From NCBI GenBank assembly GCA_020848835.1, contig JADLHJ010000060.1:124001-188000 (forward strand): a stretch of DNA of 64,000 bases, read 5' to 3'. Below the pieces are notes generated by a model. It saw nothing but the letters and a program-made list of their open reading frames with translations, made no database searches and had not been told where the DNA came from. Positions within the stretch are counted from its first letter, which is position 1. Every line of letters begins with the position of its first letter. Below are positions 42,797-52,829 of the stretch, piece after piece. The translations under genes were made by a program, and so were the position numbers. The stretch comes from Candidatus Hydrogenedentota bacterium (GTDB taxonomy: Bacteria; Hydrogenedentota; Hydrogenedentia; Hydrogenedentales; SLHB01).

Positions 42797-45517
42797 TTGG
42801 AAATTCTTAAAAAACACCTGTTGATTCTGCTGCTGTGCTGCACATTGGGTTGGAGTGTGCAATCGGCCGCAGAAGCGCAAATTCGAGGTAAACAAATCAT
42901 CTCCCGCGCGGATGCGGCGTGGCAGTCACAGCAGATCGAAGAGCCTTGCATCCTCCCGAATCCGAAACAGCCGGGAAAATTGATCATGCTCTACGGCGCG
43001 GTGCCTGCGTCGAACCGCGCGTACGCGGCGGTCGGCAAAGCATGGGCCGATGAAAAAGATCCCCTCACGTGGCATCAAGACGAAAACAACCCGATCTTTC
43101 GCCCGCGCGAAGGCAAGTGGGACTCAGCCAGTTTCCGGCTCGATACGGTGATGTACGTCCCGGAAGAAGACGCCTATTACATCTACTACTCCGGCACGAC
43201 GCATAGCGTGCAAGATCGCATCGGTCTCGCAATCTGCCCTGCGGGCGACGACGGGTATTCCTCAATCACCGATGAAAACATCAAGCGTTACGGCGACGGT
43301 CCCGTACTCGCGCCCGAGGCAGCCGCACCCTATCACGAAGAGATGGCGTCGCAGGCCGCCGTGATGCGCGAATGGAACGAAAAAGAGAAGCGATGGGATT
43401 GGTATATGTACTACTCCTACCGCGGCAAAGATGGCGTCCTCCCCGGCATTCGTCTTGCCACCTCGCACGACGGTAAAACATGGACGCGCCACTTTAACGA
43501 ATCCGATCCGCGCGGCATGGGACAAATCTTCGAATCCACGCCAAACGCCTATTACGAATGGCACCAGATTCAGAAGATCGACAACACTTACGTCCTCTTG
43601 ATTGAAGTCGGCATCGAACACGGCAGACGCTGGCGTCCGGTCCTCGCGGTGAGCACGGATCCCATCAAAGGTTGGACGCAACTCGATCCCGATACGATGC
43701 TTCAAACAAAGTGGGAGGGACTCTACAGCGACGAAACGCTCTATCACGTCGCGACGCCCGCGCTATACCGGTTCAATTCCAAGTGGTATCTCTTCGTGCA
43801 AGCCTGCGCCAAGCCGGGGAACGACGTGTATACCGACGGCGCATGGGAAATGTGGACGGTCGAGTGCAATCGCAAGATCCCCACACGAGAGGGCATGGCC
43901 GATATCTACATCCCCGGTGTCGCCGATACAACTGCAAGCGCGGCTGTAAACATGCCGTTGCATCCCACGCAATGGACCATCGATGGCAAACCAATTCTCG
44001 GCACCTACGTTCCCGGCGAAAATATGCTGGCCAGCCTAGAGAAGACGCACGAAGTCGGAATGAACGTCGTATTTGGCGGAGAACTCGAACTCGATCCGGC
44101 GACACCGGAGGGGGCGTACTGCGCGAAGAACGGCATCAAGGTGCTGCATCATCTCACCAGTCACTTGTATCACGGTATCAGCCTGCGCGAGCCGATTTCC
44201 TCCGATCAAACGATCATTCCCTTGTTGTTACAAGGCGGTAAGCCAACACATTCTTCAACGCTCGTCCAAATCGATGATGAACTGATCCGCTATGAATCGT
44301 TGGACAACACCGGTCTTGTAAACTGTCAGCGCGGCGTCAACGGCACCAAACCCGCCGCACACATAGAAGGTACGATTCTCTTTTGGCCGGAGCCCTGCGC
44401 CGAAGAAATCCGCCGCGTGAAGGATTCGTCGAATCTGTTCGGCTACTACACGCTCGACGACAGCCCCGGCGATTCCGTGTCCGCGTTGCGCGCGATGTAC
44501 GCAACCGTCCAGAAGGAAGACCCTGGGAAACGCCACCCGGTCTGCGCTGGCTTCGGCGACGACGGATCGCTCATCAATTTCGCGCCGGACATGTGCGACA
44601 TCATGTTCATCTACTGGTACCCGGTAGGCACCAAAACCTACGAACGTGACCGCACCAGCCAAGTCGTCCAGCGTATGATGACCACCGCGCGAAGCCGCGT
44701 GCCCGGCATCCCCTTCGTCGGCATCTATCATGCCTTCGACGGCCGGCCCGCAAGCACAGGGCAAGGTGTACCGACTGCCGAACAACTCCGTGAACAACTG
44801 GAGGACTTCGTGCGGGAAGGCGCCAGCGGCCTTGTGGCCTATTGGCTCGGCAACGACAAACTGCCCGGTTGGGCCACGCTGACCCAATTGGGCACAACAG
44901 TTCGCACCGCCAACCGGGAAGTGCTCGACACAGGCGGCCTCAGCGTCCGCCCCGAGACGGCGTCTATGAGCGCAAAGCGCATACAGCCCACCGGCCATTG
45001 GGAACGGCCAATGCCTTTCGCAGGGGCGGTGCCAGCGTGGCATGTTATCGGTCCCTTTGACGACGCAGAAGGCAAATACCTGAGCGCGAACTTCCCGCCC
45101 GACAATACGTTCGATACCAATGCGATTTATCCCGTGAAGGACGGAATAGCAGGGTGGCGCATCCGGCAGACTACCTGCGGTACATTGGGCCTCACCAATA
45201 TATTCGGTCGCCGTTCCCTCAAGAACGCAGTCATCTACTTATCCTGCGAAGTGACAAGTCCTCAAAAGCGGCAAGTACAAATGCACGTAGGCACCGACGA
45301 CGACGGGGCCGTGATCCTGAACGGTAAAGAAATCTACCGCCACGAAGGCCCCCGAGGTCTCGATTACGACACCGACACCGTTTCTACTACGTTACCGGCT
45401 GGCACTTCACGCTTGCTGGTGAAGGTCTGCAACCGTGCTGGTATGTCTGGCGTATCAATGCGTTTTTCAAATAAGGACGGTTCCCCGATTGAAAATTTGA
45501 TGTTCCTGCCACACTAG
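42797..45517 (+). CDS. Secreted multidomain glycosidase-like protein
   Basis: A 906-residue protein starting at TTG (42797) with AAGGAG eight bases upstream. A signal peptide (LKKHLLILLLCCTLGW) comes first. Residues 35-370 look like a five-bladed propeller of the GH43/GH32 kind (RLDTVMYVPEEDAYYIYYSG, LFVQACAKPGND). Residues 400-690 resemble a TIM-barrel (VGMNVVFGGELELDP, FGYYTLDDSPGD, IMFIYWYPVG, GLVAYWLGNDKLPGW). The last 170 residues form a beta-sandwich (WHVIGPFDDAEGKYL, MHVGTDDDGAVILNGKEIY) like PA14-type modules. Catalytic residues cannot be assigned, so activity on a sugar is inferred. Confidence 0.6.
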   Translation: MEILKKHLLILLLCCTLGWSVQSAAEAQIRGKQIISRADAAWQSQQIEEPCILPNPKQPGKLIMLYGAVPASNRAYAAVGKAWADEKDPLTWHQDENNPIFRPREGKWDSASFRLDTVMYVPEEDAYYIYYSGTTHSVQDRIGLAICPAGDDGYSSITDENIKRYGDGPVLAPEAAAPYHEEMASQAAVMREWNEKEKRWDWYMYYSYRGKDGVLPGIRLATSHDGKTWTRHFNESDPRGMGQIFESTPNAYYEWHQIQKIDNTYVLLIEVGIEHGRRWRPVLAVSTDPIKGWTQLDPDTMLQTKWEGLYSDETLYHVATPALYRFNSKWYLFVQACAKPGNDVYTDGAWEMWTVECNRKIPTREGMADIYIPGVADTTASAAVNMPLHPTQWTIDGKPILGTYVPGENMLASLEKTHEVGMNVVFGGELELDPATPEGAYCAKNGIKVLHHLTSHLYHGISLREPISSDQTIIPLLLQGGKPTHSSTLVQIDDELIRYESLDNTGLVNCQRGVNGTKPAAHIEGTILFWPEPCAEEIRRVKDSSNLFGYYTLDDSPGDSVSALRAMYATVQKEDPGKRHPVCAGFGDDGSLINFAPDMCDIMFIYWYPVGTKTYERDRTSQVVQRMMTTARSRVPGIPFVGIYHAFDGRPASTGQGVPTAEQLREQLEDFVREGASGLVAYWLGNDKLPGWATLTQLGTTVRTANREVLDTGGLSVRPETASMSAKRIQPTGHWERPMPFAGAVPAWHVIGPFDDAEGKYLSANFPPDNTFDTNAIYPVKDGIAGWRIRQTTCGTLGLTNIFGRRSLKNAVIYLSCEVTSPQKRQVQMHVGTDDDGAVILNGKEIYRHEGPRGLDYDTDTVSTTLPAGTSRLLVKVCNRAGMSGVSMRFSNKDGSPIENLMFLPH

Positions 45518-45629
45518 AAGTAAAGCTAAGACCTTCCGGCTCAAAGAATTAACCTTCTTTATAGAATGCGAGAAACAATCGATCGGAGAAACATCATAAA
45601 TTCCGCATCCCCCGCGAATTCAGCATAAC

Positions 45630-45658
45630 TATACAAATTTCAAATAAATTGCTATAAT
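45630..45658 (+). promoter_or_regulatory. Candidate promoter of the hybrid kinase
   Basis: TATACA at 45630-45635, 17-base spacer, perfect TATAAT at 45653-45658. About 86 bases separate it from the ATG at 45744. Confidence 0.5.
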
Positions 45659-45743
45659 CGATTTCGAGGGGTAGATGGGGGCCGTACTTGCCGTCGATCA
45701 CATACAGGTGTTCGAACCATGACGCAGTGGTTCTTCCCACGCT

Positions 45744-48700
45744 ATGAGCACCGTCTCATTTAGAAAACACGCGGGTACCAAATCATTTCGCCGCTCCTAT
45801 TCTGTGCTGCTGCTCGTCGCAGCCTGCATTGCAGTGTTGCTCGTATTGACGCTTTCATATTTCGAGCGTTACGAAATGCTCAAGCGCGCGAACGAAATGA
45901 ATTACAACGCGGCGCGACTGGTCGCGGAAGTTGTCGGCGACGAGTTCAACGGAATCACACGGCATGCCGAGGGCTTTTCGCGAAACAGCACCATCTTGCG
46001 CGGCATCGCGGAGAATGATCTCGCTGCGTTAGATCGACCGCTCCGAAACTTTGTGAACTCGAGCCGCCGGATCTCGCGGGTATATGTCGCTGATATCAAT
46101 GGAACACTTCTGCGCGATTATCCACAAGACCCTTCTGTACACGGCCAAAACTATGCCAAACGGGACTGGTTTGTGCACGCGTCGAAAATGGAAAAGCCCT
46201 ACATATCGGAAGTGTATCAGCGCGTGGCTTTGGGCAAGCCCCATGTCGCGGCAATTGCCGCACCAATCGTCGCGGATGATGGATCGCGCGTCGGGTATCT
46301 GGTCTGTCAAATTGAAGTAGCCAAATTTTGGGCGTGGCTATCTGCGATACATCCTGCTCCTGAAGGTACCTTGCTCTTGATAGACCAGAGCGGCACCGTA
46401 TTCGGTGCGCAGGCGAAAGGCGTACAAACCGTTGAAGCCTCGCCTCTGTTGGAGGAACTTATCAAGCGTTCGGACGGTGTCTCGCACAAGATTCTCGATC
46501 CAGTACGCAAGGTTGAAAGTTTCGCGTGTGCGGTCCAAATTCCAGGCTTGGATTGGCGCGTCGCCTTCCTGATGCCCATGTCAGTGGTCATGCGCCCGAT
46601 GGCGGATCACTATATGACGATCGGGATTTCTTTTGGGTTTTGCTACGCCGGCATTGCGTTGATGGGATTTGTCTGGTTGAGAAGTGTGCACAAGACGCAG
46701 GAAATCAGGGAACAGGCCGAGGCCGCCCTTCGGAAGTCCCACGATCAGCTCGAACTGCGTGTTGAGCAACGCACCGAAGAACTGCGGGAAGCGTACACTT
46801 CGCTTGAGAGTGAAATGGCCGAACGCGCAAAGGCCGTCGATCAATTGTCCTCGTCTGAAGCGCAATATCGATTGTTATTCCAATCCAACCCGGATCCAAT
46901 GCTCGTCTACGACATCGAAACATTGGAGATCGTGTTGGTCAATGACATGGCTCTGGATACTTTTGGATACTCACGCGAAGAATTCTTGACCATGACCATT
47001 GAAGACCCCTGCGGTCCGGATAGTCTCGAGCGCCTGCGCAAGACGGTCCGTGAATTGAAAGGCGTGATCCGTCGGCCGGGCGAATTCGACATGGTGCACA
47101 AAAACGGATCGATCATCGTGATCGATTCGACCACGCACGACATCGAACTATTTGGCCGGCAATGCCGGCTGACCATGTTGCGCGATGTCACCGAAAAGAA
47201 GAAAGCCGAGGAAGCGCTCCGACTCAGCGACATTCGATACCGCAGCTCACTGGAACTCGCGCCAGTCGGGATTATGATTCACCGGGACGGCGTGCTTCGG
47301 TTCGCAAACTCCGCATACGCGCAAATGATGGGTGCCGAGTCAACAGAGGAACTCCTTGGCCGCAATGTATGGGACGACATTCCCAAAGAATTCATGCCGA
47401 TAGTCCAAGCGCGCTTCAGCGAGGTGAAGGCAAAAAGGGAAGCCTTGCCGCCGCTGGAAGAACAAATATTACGTTATGACGGAACAAGGATTGATGTGGA
47501 GATTTCAGTCGGCCCAACCGAGTATGAAGGCGAAGAATCCTACATCGTAGTCATCAGAGACATTACCGAGCGCAAACGATCGGAAGAAGCGCTACGCACC
47601 AGCGACGAACGCTTCCGCATCGTCTCGAAAGCGACCAACGACGCCGTTTGGGATTGGGACATAGTCACCAACACAGTATGGTGGGGCGACGGAGCGAAAA
47701 CCTTGTTTGGCTATGCCTCCGGCGAAATGCCGACCACAAGCGAAACCTGGATGGACAAGATTCATCCCGAAGACAGGGACCGAGTAATCGCTGGCATGGC
47801 GGAAGCTTTCGCATCAGGCGGGCCACTATGGTCTGACGAATACCGCTACGTTCGCGCCGATGGTGCTATTGTGACCGTGTTCGATCGCGCGTACATCATC
47901 CGCGATGACGAGGGCAACCCTATACGCGTGATCGGGGCAATGGCCGACGTTTCCGAACGCAAACGCCTTCAGGCCCAACTTTCCCAGGCCCAAAAACTGG
48001 AGAGCGTGGGGCGTCTCGCCGGCGGCGTTGCGCACGATTTTAACAACTTGCTGACCATCGTCATCGGCAACGCGGAGTTTGCGCTCTCTCGTCTCCGTGA
48101 AGAAGATCCCGTGCGCAACGAGGTGAACGAAATTATGACCGCGGCCCAACGCGCCGCCGATTTGACCCGGCAATTACTAGCCTTCGCACGCAAGCAAATC
48201 ATCGAGCCGAGAATCGTCAACGTCAATTCGCTCGTGCTTGGATTGGAAAAAATGATGCACCGGCTAATCGGTGAAGACGTAGTATTGACAACGATGCCCG
48301 ATGACCGCGCGGCACTCATCAAAGTGGACCCGGGCCAGATGGAACAGGTCCTTTTGAATCTTGCAATAAATGCGCGCGATGCAATGCCGGATGGCGGTCA
48401 TCTTACTATCGAAATTTCGAGCACCGACTTTGCGGAAAGCCACTCGCATCACGGCGTCGATATGGAGCCCGGCGACTACGTGCTCATCTCCGTGAGCGAT
48501 ACGGGAACAGGCATGGACAGCAATACGCTCTCACAAGCGTTCGAGCCTTTCTTCACCACAAAGGAAATCGGTAAAGGCACCGGCCTTGGCCTCGCCATGT
48601 GTTATGGAATCGTGCGACAGGCGGGCGGCCATATTTGGGCATATAGCGAACTTGGCAGTGGAACCACCTTCAGAATTTATTTGCCCCGCGCCTCGCAGTC

Positions 48701-49166
48701 GGGCATGCAAGTAGGAACGCACGCAGCTTTACCTGAAGCCAACGGCTCTGAGACGATTCTCGTCGTCGAAGACGAGGCGAAGGTCCGTGAAATGGTCCAA
48801 AAGACGCTTGCGGCAAAAGGCTTCAAGGTGCTCGCCGCCGAAGATGCGGACGACGCGCTCATCGCCGCGCGCAAATATGGCGGAAAAATTGACTTGCTGC
48901 TGACCGACGTCGTGATGCCAAAAGTCAGCGGGAAAGAGTTGGCGCGCGAATTGACCAAGATTCGGATGGACTTGAAAGTTCTCTTTATGTCGGGGTATGC
49001 CGAGGATGCCATTGCGCGACACGGCATATTGGATGAGGGCGTCCAATTTTTATCCAAACCATTCACACCGCAAACACTGGCCACGAAGGTGCGCGCTGCG
49101 CTGGATGCCAACAATATCGCGCCCGAACGAACGACTGAGCAGTCCGTTACTTCCTCGCCCAAATAA
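45744..49166 (+). CDS. Hybrid sensor histidine kinase with Cache, three PAS and receiver domains
   Basis: A 1140-residue membrane sensor. Membrane span 1 is at about 20-41, an extracytoplasmic Cache-like sensor at 45-285, span 2 at 290-312 and a coiled coil at 320-365. PAS domains lie near 371-480, 493-615 and 618-745. The phosphoacceptor His is in HDFNNLLT near 763. HATPase_c motifs are NLAINARDAMPDGG, GTGLGLAM and the DTGTGMD block. A receiver domain ends it, with phosphoacceptor Asp in LLLTDVVMPK near 1055. No partner response regulator or DNA-binding protein is adjacent. The 3' end overlaps the next convergent gene by 20 bases. Confidence 0.9.
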   Translation: MSTVSFRKHAGTKSFRRSYSVLLLVAACIAVLLVLTLSYFERYEMLKRANEMNYNAARLVAEVVGDEFNGITRHAEGFSRNSTILRGIAENDLAALDRPLRNFVNSSRRISRVYVADINGTLLRDYPQDPSVHGQNYAKRDWFVHASKMEKPYISEVYQRVALGKPHVAAIAAPIVADDGSRVGYLVCQIEVAKFWAWLSAIHPAPEGTLLLIDQSGTVFGAQAKGVQTVEASPLLEELIKRSDGVSHKILDPVRKVESFACAVQIPGLDWRVAFLMPMSVVMRPMADHYMTIGISFGFCYAGIALMGFVWLRSVHKTQEIREQAEAALRKSHDQLELRVEQRTEELREAYTSLESEMAERAKAVDQLSSSEAQYRLLFQSNPDPMLVYDIETLEIVLVNDMALDTFGYSREEFLTMTIEDPCGPDSLERLRKTVRELKGVIRRPGEFDMVHKNGSIIVIDSTTHDIELFGRQCRLTMLRDVTEKKKAEEALRLSDIRYRSSLELAPVGIMIHRDGVLRFANSAYAQMMGAESTEELLGRNVWDDIPKEFMPIVQARFSEVKAKREALPPLEEQILRYDGTRIDVEISVGPTEYEGEESYIVVIRDITERKRSEEALRTSDERFRIVSKATNDAVWDWDIVTNTVWWGDGAKTLFGYASGEMPTTSETWMDKIHPEDRDRVIAGMAEAFASGGPLWSDEYRYVRADGAIVTVFDRAYIIRDDEGNPIRVIGAMADVSERKRLQAQLSQAQKLESVGRLAGGVAHDFNNLLTIVIGNAEFALSRLREEDPVRNEVNEIMTAAQRAADLTRQLLAFARKQIIEPRIVNVNSLVLGLEKMMHRLIGEDVVLTTMPDDRAALIKVDPGQMEQVLLNLAINARDAMPDGGHLTIEISSTDFAESHSHHGVDMEPGDYVLISVSDTGTGMDSNTLSQAFEPFFTTKEIGKGTGLGLAMCYGIVRQAGGHIWAYSELGSGTTFRIYLPRASQSGMQVGTHAALPEANGSETILVVEDEAKVREMVQKTLAAKGFKVLAAEDADDALIAARKYGGKIDLLLTDVVMPKVSGKELARELTKIRMDLKVLFMSGYAEDAIARHGILDEGVQFLSKPFTPQTLATKVRAALDANNIAPERTTEQSVTSSPK

Positions 49167-49722
49167 CCATCGCGGGCGGAACGTTCGCCCAAATGACGTG
49201 CGTCACACCCACCTCGCTGAAACGCGCCTTTAATCTATTGCGAAACTTCACACTACTCGGCATCGGATAGCTCGTGATGTACGTGTAAGTTGCAAACATC
49301 CCACCAGGACGCAACGCATCCACCGCGCCATCCAACAATGCGTCCTGCAATCCTTCGTTAAAGAACGCCCATGGCAGCCCGGATACAATCGAATCGCAGT
49401 GTTCCGCGCCGAGTTGCTTGAGATACTTGGGCGTATTCGCCGCGCTGTCTTCATGCACTGTGATTGATGGGAACCGCTCGCGCAAGACTTTTACAAAATC
49501 AGCGTTGATTTCCATGGCGATAAACTTGGCGTCCGGGCGCAAATTCGGAATGATGATTTCGGTTATCGCACCGGTGCCGGGTCCAAACTCGACCACCACA
49601 TTGGCCTGCGGCACACGCGCGGATTCGACAACCTGTGAGGCAAGCTGTTTCGAACTCGGCGCAATCGATCCTACATCACCGGGATTCGCGATAAACTCTT
49701 TGATAAACTTGAACGCGTACAC
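49147..49722 (-). CDS. PmtA-like phospholipid N-methyltransferase family protein
   Basis: A 191-residue class I methyltransferase of the COG3963 kind. FIKEFIANPGDVGSIAPSSK is the membrane-interacting N-terminal signature, followed by VVVEFGPGTGAITEIII (SAM motif I), MEINADFV and SGLPWAFFN. Some members convert phosphatidylethanolamine to methylated forms. The stop overlaps the kinase coding region by 20 bases in convergent orientation. The ABC importer gene follows on the same strand after about 30 bases. Confidence 0.75.
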   Translation of the reverse strand: MYAFKFIKEFIANPGDVGSIAPSSKQLASQVVESARVPQANVVVEFGPGTGAITEIIIPNLRPDAKFIAMEINADFVKVLRERFPSITVHEDSAANTPKYLKQLGAEHCDSIVSGLPWAFFNEGLQDALLDGAVDALRPGGMFATYTYITSYPMPSSVKFRNRLKARFSEVGVTHVIWANVPPAMVIWARK

Positions 49723-49752
49723 GCAGCACCTATCTATGATCAGCGGAGTGAC

Positions 49753-50595
49753 TTAGCCTTTGAGGGCACCCCGCATAATGCCCTCGACAAACTGCTTCTG
49801 CGCGAAAGTGTACAGAATCACGATCGGCAGCACAACGAAAACAGCCGCCGCCATGAGAAGATTCCACTGAACGCTGCCTTCTTCCGCCTGCTTTCGCAGA
49901 TAGGCGATACCCAGCGGAAGCGTCCGCATCGATCCCGTATTCGTAATGATCAGCGGCCAGAGGTAGGCATTCCAATGCCCCAGCAGCGATACCAACGCGG
50001 CCGCGGTCAGTACAGGGCGCGACATCGGCACTGCGATTTGCCAGAGGATACGCAGGTGCCCCGCGCCGTCCGCGTGCGCCGCTTCAATGAGCGATCGCGG
50101 CAATTGACGAAACTGCTGGTATAACACAAAGACAGGAAACGCGTGCGCAATTGCAGGCACGATGAGTCCCGCATACGTATCAATCCAACCCAGCTTGGTC
50201 AACAAAATAAAATTAGGTACAAGCTTCATCTCGTCTGGAATCATCATCGTGGACAGCACGAGCAGCAAAAGCGCAGTCTTCGCGGGAAACTGGATTAACG
50301 CAAAAGCGTAGGCCATGAGTAGCGCTAAAGCGATTTGAGCGATTGTTGCAACCCCGGAAACAAGTGCACTGTTCAAGTAGAACCTGCCAAACGGCGCGGC
50401 GTCCCAAGCATCGGAATAGTTGTTCCAATGGATTTCCGAAGGTAACCACGCCGGCGGATAGACATTGATTTCAGTGGGGAGCTTCAGCGAAGTGACAAGC
50501 ATCCAAAAGAATGGAAGTCCGAGCATAAATATAGAAATTACAAGAAGTAGGTATGCCATGGCATTTGCGCCATTCGCTGTGTCTCGAGAAGTCAC
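49753..50595 (-). CDS. Carbohydrate ABC transporter permease, MalG type
   Basis: A 280-residue inner-membrane permease with six predicted spans. The EAA-loop reads EAAHADGAGHLRILWQIAVPMSRPV near 173, the contact for the ATPase. The start is GTG at 50595, three bases after the MalF stop; an internal ATG at 50559 is an alternative. Together with the next two genes it forms a sugar importer. Confidence 0.85.
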   Translation of the reverse strand: MTSRDTANGANAMAYLLLVISIFMLGLPFFWMLVTSLKLPTEINVYPPAWLPSEIHWNNYSDAWDAAPFGRFYLNSALVSGVATIAQIALALLMAYAFALIQFPAKTALLLLVLSTMMIPDEMKLVPNFILLTKLGWIDTYAGLIVPAIAHAFPVFVLYQQFRQLPRSLIEAAHADGAGHLRILWQIAVPMSRPVLTAAALVSLLGHWNAYLWPLIITNTGSMRTLPLGIAYLRKQAEEGSVQWNLLMAAAVFVVLPIVILYTFAQKQFVEGIMRGALKG

Positions 50596-50598
50596 GCG

Positions 50599-51489
50599 TC
50601 ATTCGCCGTAGTGAACGCGCCGGGCAAGCGCGCGCCACTGCAGAATCAATACGCCGATCGTGACCAGAAAAAAGACGAACGCAAATGCGGAGGCATACCC
50701 CGCCTGATACTCGCGGAACGCCAGCGTGTACAAGTGATAAACGTACATGCTCGTGTCCGGATATACAGGGCCACCCTCCGTCATGATCGCGACGGTATCG
50801 AACGCTTTCGTAGCGGCGATTGTCCCCGTGACGAGCAGAAAGAAGATGGTCGGCCCCATCAGTGGAATCGTCAGATGACGGACTTGCGCAGATTTGCTCG
50901 CGCCGTCAATCGTCGCTGCTTCGTAGCATTCTTGCGGTAGACCTTGCAGACCCGCGAGGTAAAACAAACTCGCGAACGCCGTTTCCTTCCATAGCCCGAC
51001 GAGGATCAATGCACCGAGTGACATCGACGCGCTGTCGAGCCAGTTGGGCCCGCGCACACCAAACGCTGAATACACCGCGCTGAGCGGACCGTATTGCGGA
51101 TGCAACAACAGCACCCACACGAGCGCCGCCGCGGCGGTCATGGTAACGTGGGGGAGGAATGCAACTGTGCGGAAGATTTGCTGCCCGCGCAGTTTCATGT
51201 TCAGCAAAAGACCAAGCGTGAACGAAAATACTTGGGCGACGATCACAACCGTCGTCGCGTAAATCGCCGTGTTGCCAAGCACGCGCCAAAACCGCGCATC
51301 GCCCAGAAGCTTCAAATAGTTGTCCAGCCCGACCGTTTCGTGCGTGGGCCGCAACAAATCCCAGTCCGTGAAGCTGAGCCACGCGCTGTACACAATCGGC
51401 CAGTAGGTAAACGTCAGGAAGAGCACGGCGTTCGGCGTGACGAATCCGAGAAACGTCAACCACTCCCTGTGCTTTCTACACGACGTCAT
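50599..51489 (-). CDS. Carbohydrate ABC transporter permease, MalF type
   Basis: A 296-residue permease with six spans. The EAA motif appears as YEAATIDGASKSAQVRHLTIPLMGP near 195. The start overlaps the solute-binding protein stop by four bases (ATGA), and the stop is three bases from the next permease start, so all three are coupled. Confidence 0.9.
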   Translation of the reverse strand: MTSCRKHREWLTFLGFVTPNAVLFLTFTYWPIVYSAWLSFTDWDLLRPTHETVGLDNYLKLLGDARFWRVLGNTAIYATTVVIVAQVFSFTLGLLLNMKLRGQQIFRTVAFLPHVTMTAAAALVWVLLLHPQYGPLSAVYSAFGVRGPNWLDSASMSLGALILVGLWKETAFASLFYLAGLQGLPQECYEAATIDGASKSAQVRHLTIPLMGPTIFFLLVTGTIAATKAFDTVAIMTEGGPVYPDTSMYVYHLYTLAFREYQAGYASAFAFVFFLVTIGVLILQWRALARRVHYGE

Positions 51490-52751
51490 CGTGCGAGTTC
51501 CGATTTAACGGCCGCCTCCGCTTTTGCGTCGGCCGTGTCGAGCGCCTGCTGAACATCTGCGGCTTGCATCAATATTTTCTGAAACGCCTCATCAAAAGCA
51601 GAACGAAGAGCGGGGGACATGTTCACCGAAAAATCGGCGCGAACATAGGGCAGCGCATCGTGAATTACCTTAAAGCGTGGATCGCTCAGCTTTTTGCCCA
51701 TTTTTAGTTGCGCCGATTTCGAGAACGCCGCGTAACCCGATTGACTGGAATAATCCGCGATCTGTTCTGGCGAGAGCATATACCGCATAAACGCCCACGC
51801 CGCGTCGCGCTTTTCTGCGGACGTAATCGACATCATCGCAATCCCGCCGCCACCCGGCGCGTAGACTTTTCCCTTCGCGCCCGCGGGATAATTCGCAACG
51901 CCGGGCGTGAATCCGTTCGACTGCGCGAATACTTCGCTGAACGCGTCCTGCGAATCGAGAATTATCGCCGCGCGCCCGTTCACAAACGCCGCGCGATGTC
52001 CTCCCGAAGCTTTATCTGGCACGACCACCGCGCCTTCGCGCACTAGATTCTGTAGTTCCTTTAATAGATAAACTACCACCGGGTCGTTGAGCGTGATGTT
52101 CGCATAATCGCGCGTCGTCAACTCCCCGCCCTCTGACCAAATCATGGAGAACAGAGGCCATGTGTTGCTCCACAAGGCAAGCCCGGGGCGGTCCTCCTTC
52201 GTTAGTTTTCGAACGACACTGAAAAACTCGCTCCACGTAGCGGGAGCTTCCGCAATGCCAGCATCTGCAAAGGCTTTTTTGTTGTAATAGAGCGTTGGCA
52301 CCGCAACGTTAAATGGCAACCAGTATGTTCCGCCGTCAATCTCGCCCGCGCGCGCCATCGACTCTGGCCACTCGCTGCGATCGATTCCATTGGGTCCGTT
52401 CAGATACGGCGTGAGATCGACCAGCACGCCACTCTTCGCAAACTGCCGAATCTCAAAGGTGCCAAGCTGCGTGACATCCGGCCCAGACTTCGCCGCGGTG
52501 GCCGCGATGAGTTTTGTCGCTAGGTCGCTGTAGGTTCCCTGGTATTCGGACTTCACCACAACGTCACTTTGCGAGGCATTGAACTGCGCAACGATCTTGT
52601 CTTGCGTGTCGCCTGCAGCCCCTGACAGGGTGCGCCAATAGGCGATTGCAGTCTTGCCATCCGCCACTCGTTGTATACACGCAGGCAGAATTCCCGCAAA
52701 AGCGAATAGCAGCGCGAGTGTTCCCACCAACTTTGTGATCGTACGCCCCAT
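51486..52751 (-). CDS. ABC sugar-binding lipoprotein
   Basis: A 421-residue extracellular solute-binding protein of family 1. The ATG at 52751 begins a lipoprotein signal (TLALLFAFAGILPAC), lipobox LPAC with the acylated Cys. The mature part follows the MalE/UgpB fold: IAYWRTLSGAAGDTQDKIVAQFN, SGPDVTQLGTFEIRQFAKSG and VPTLYYNKKAFADAGI. It delivers a sugar or glycerophosphodiester to the MalF/MalG permeases. No ATPase gene lies in the cluster, so a shared MsmK-type ATPase elsewhere is assumed. Confidence 0.85.
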   Translation of the reverse strand: MGRTITKLVGTLALLFAFAGILPACIQRVADGKTAIAYWRTLSGAAGDTQDKIVAQFNASQSDVVVKSEYQGTYSDLATKLIAATAAKSGPDVTQLGTFEIRQFAKSGVLVDLTPYLNGPNGIDRSEWPESMARAGEIDGGTYWLPFNVAVPTLYYNKKAFADAGIAEAPATWSEFFSVVRKLTKEDRPGLALWSNTWPLFSMIWSEGGELTTRDYANITLNDPVVVYLLKELQNLVREGAVVVPDKASGGHRAAFVNGRAAIILDSQDAFSEVFAQSNGFTPGVANYPAGAKGKVYAPGGGGIAMMSITSAEKRDAAWAFMRYMLSPEQIADYSSQSGYAAFSKSAQLKMGKKLSDPRFKVIHDALPYVRADFSVNMSPALRSAFDEAFQKILMQAADVQQALDTADAKAEAAVKSELAR

Positions 52752-52829
52752 ACGCACGGAGCCTATCAAGCGCGGTACGACCAATCAATCCCGACTTTGT
52801 TATGATGGCGCATTCACGAGGGCTTACCG

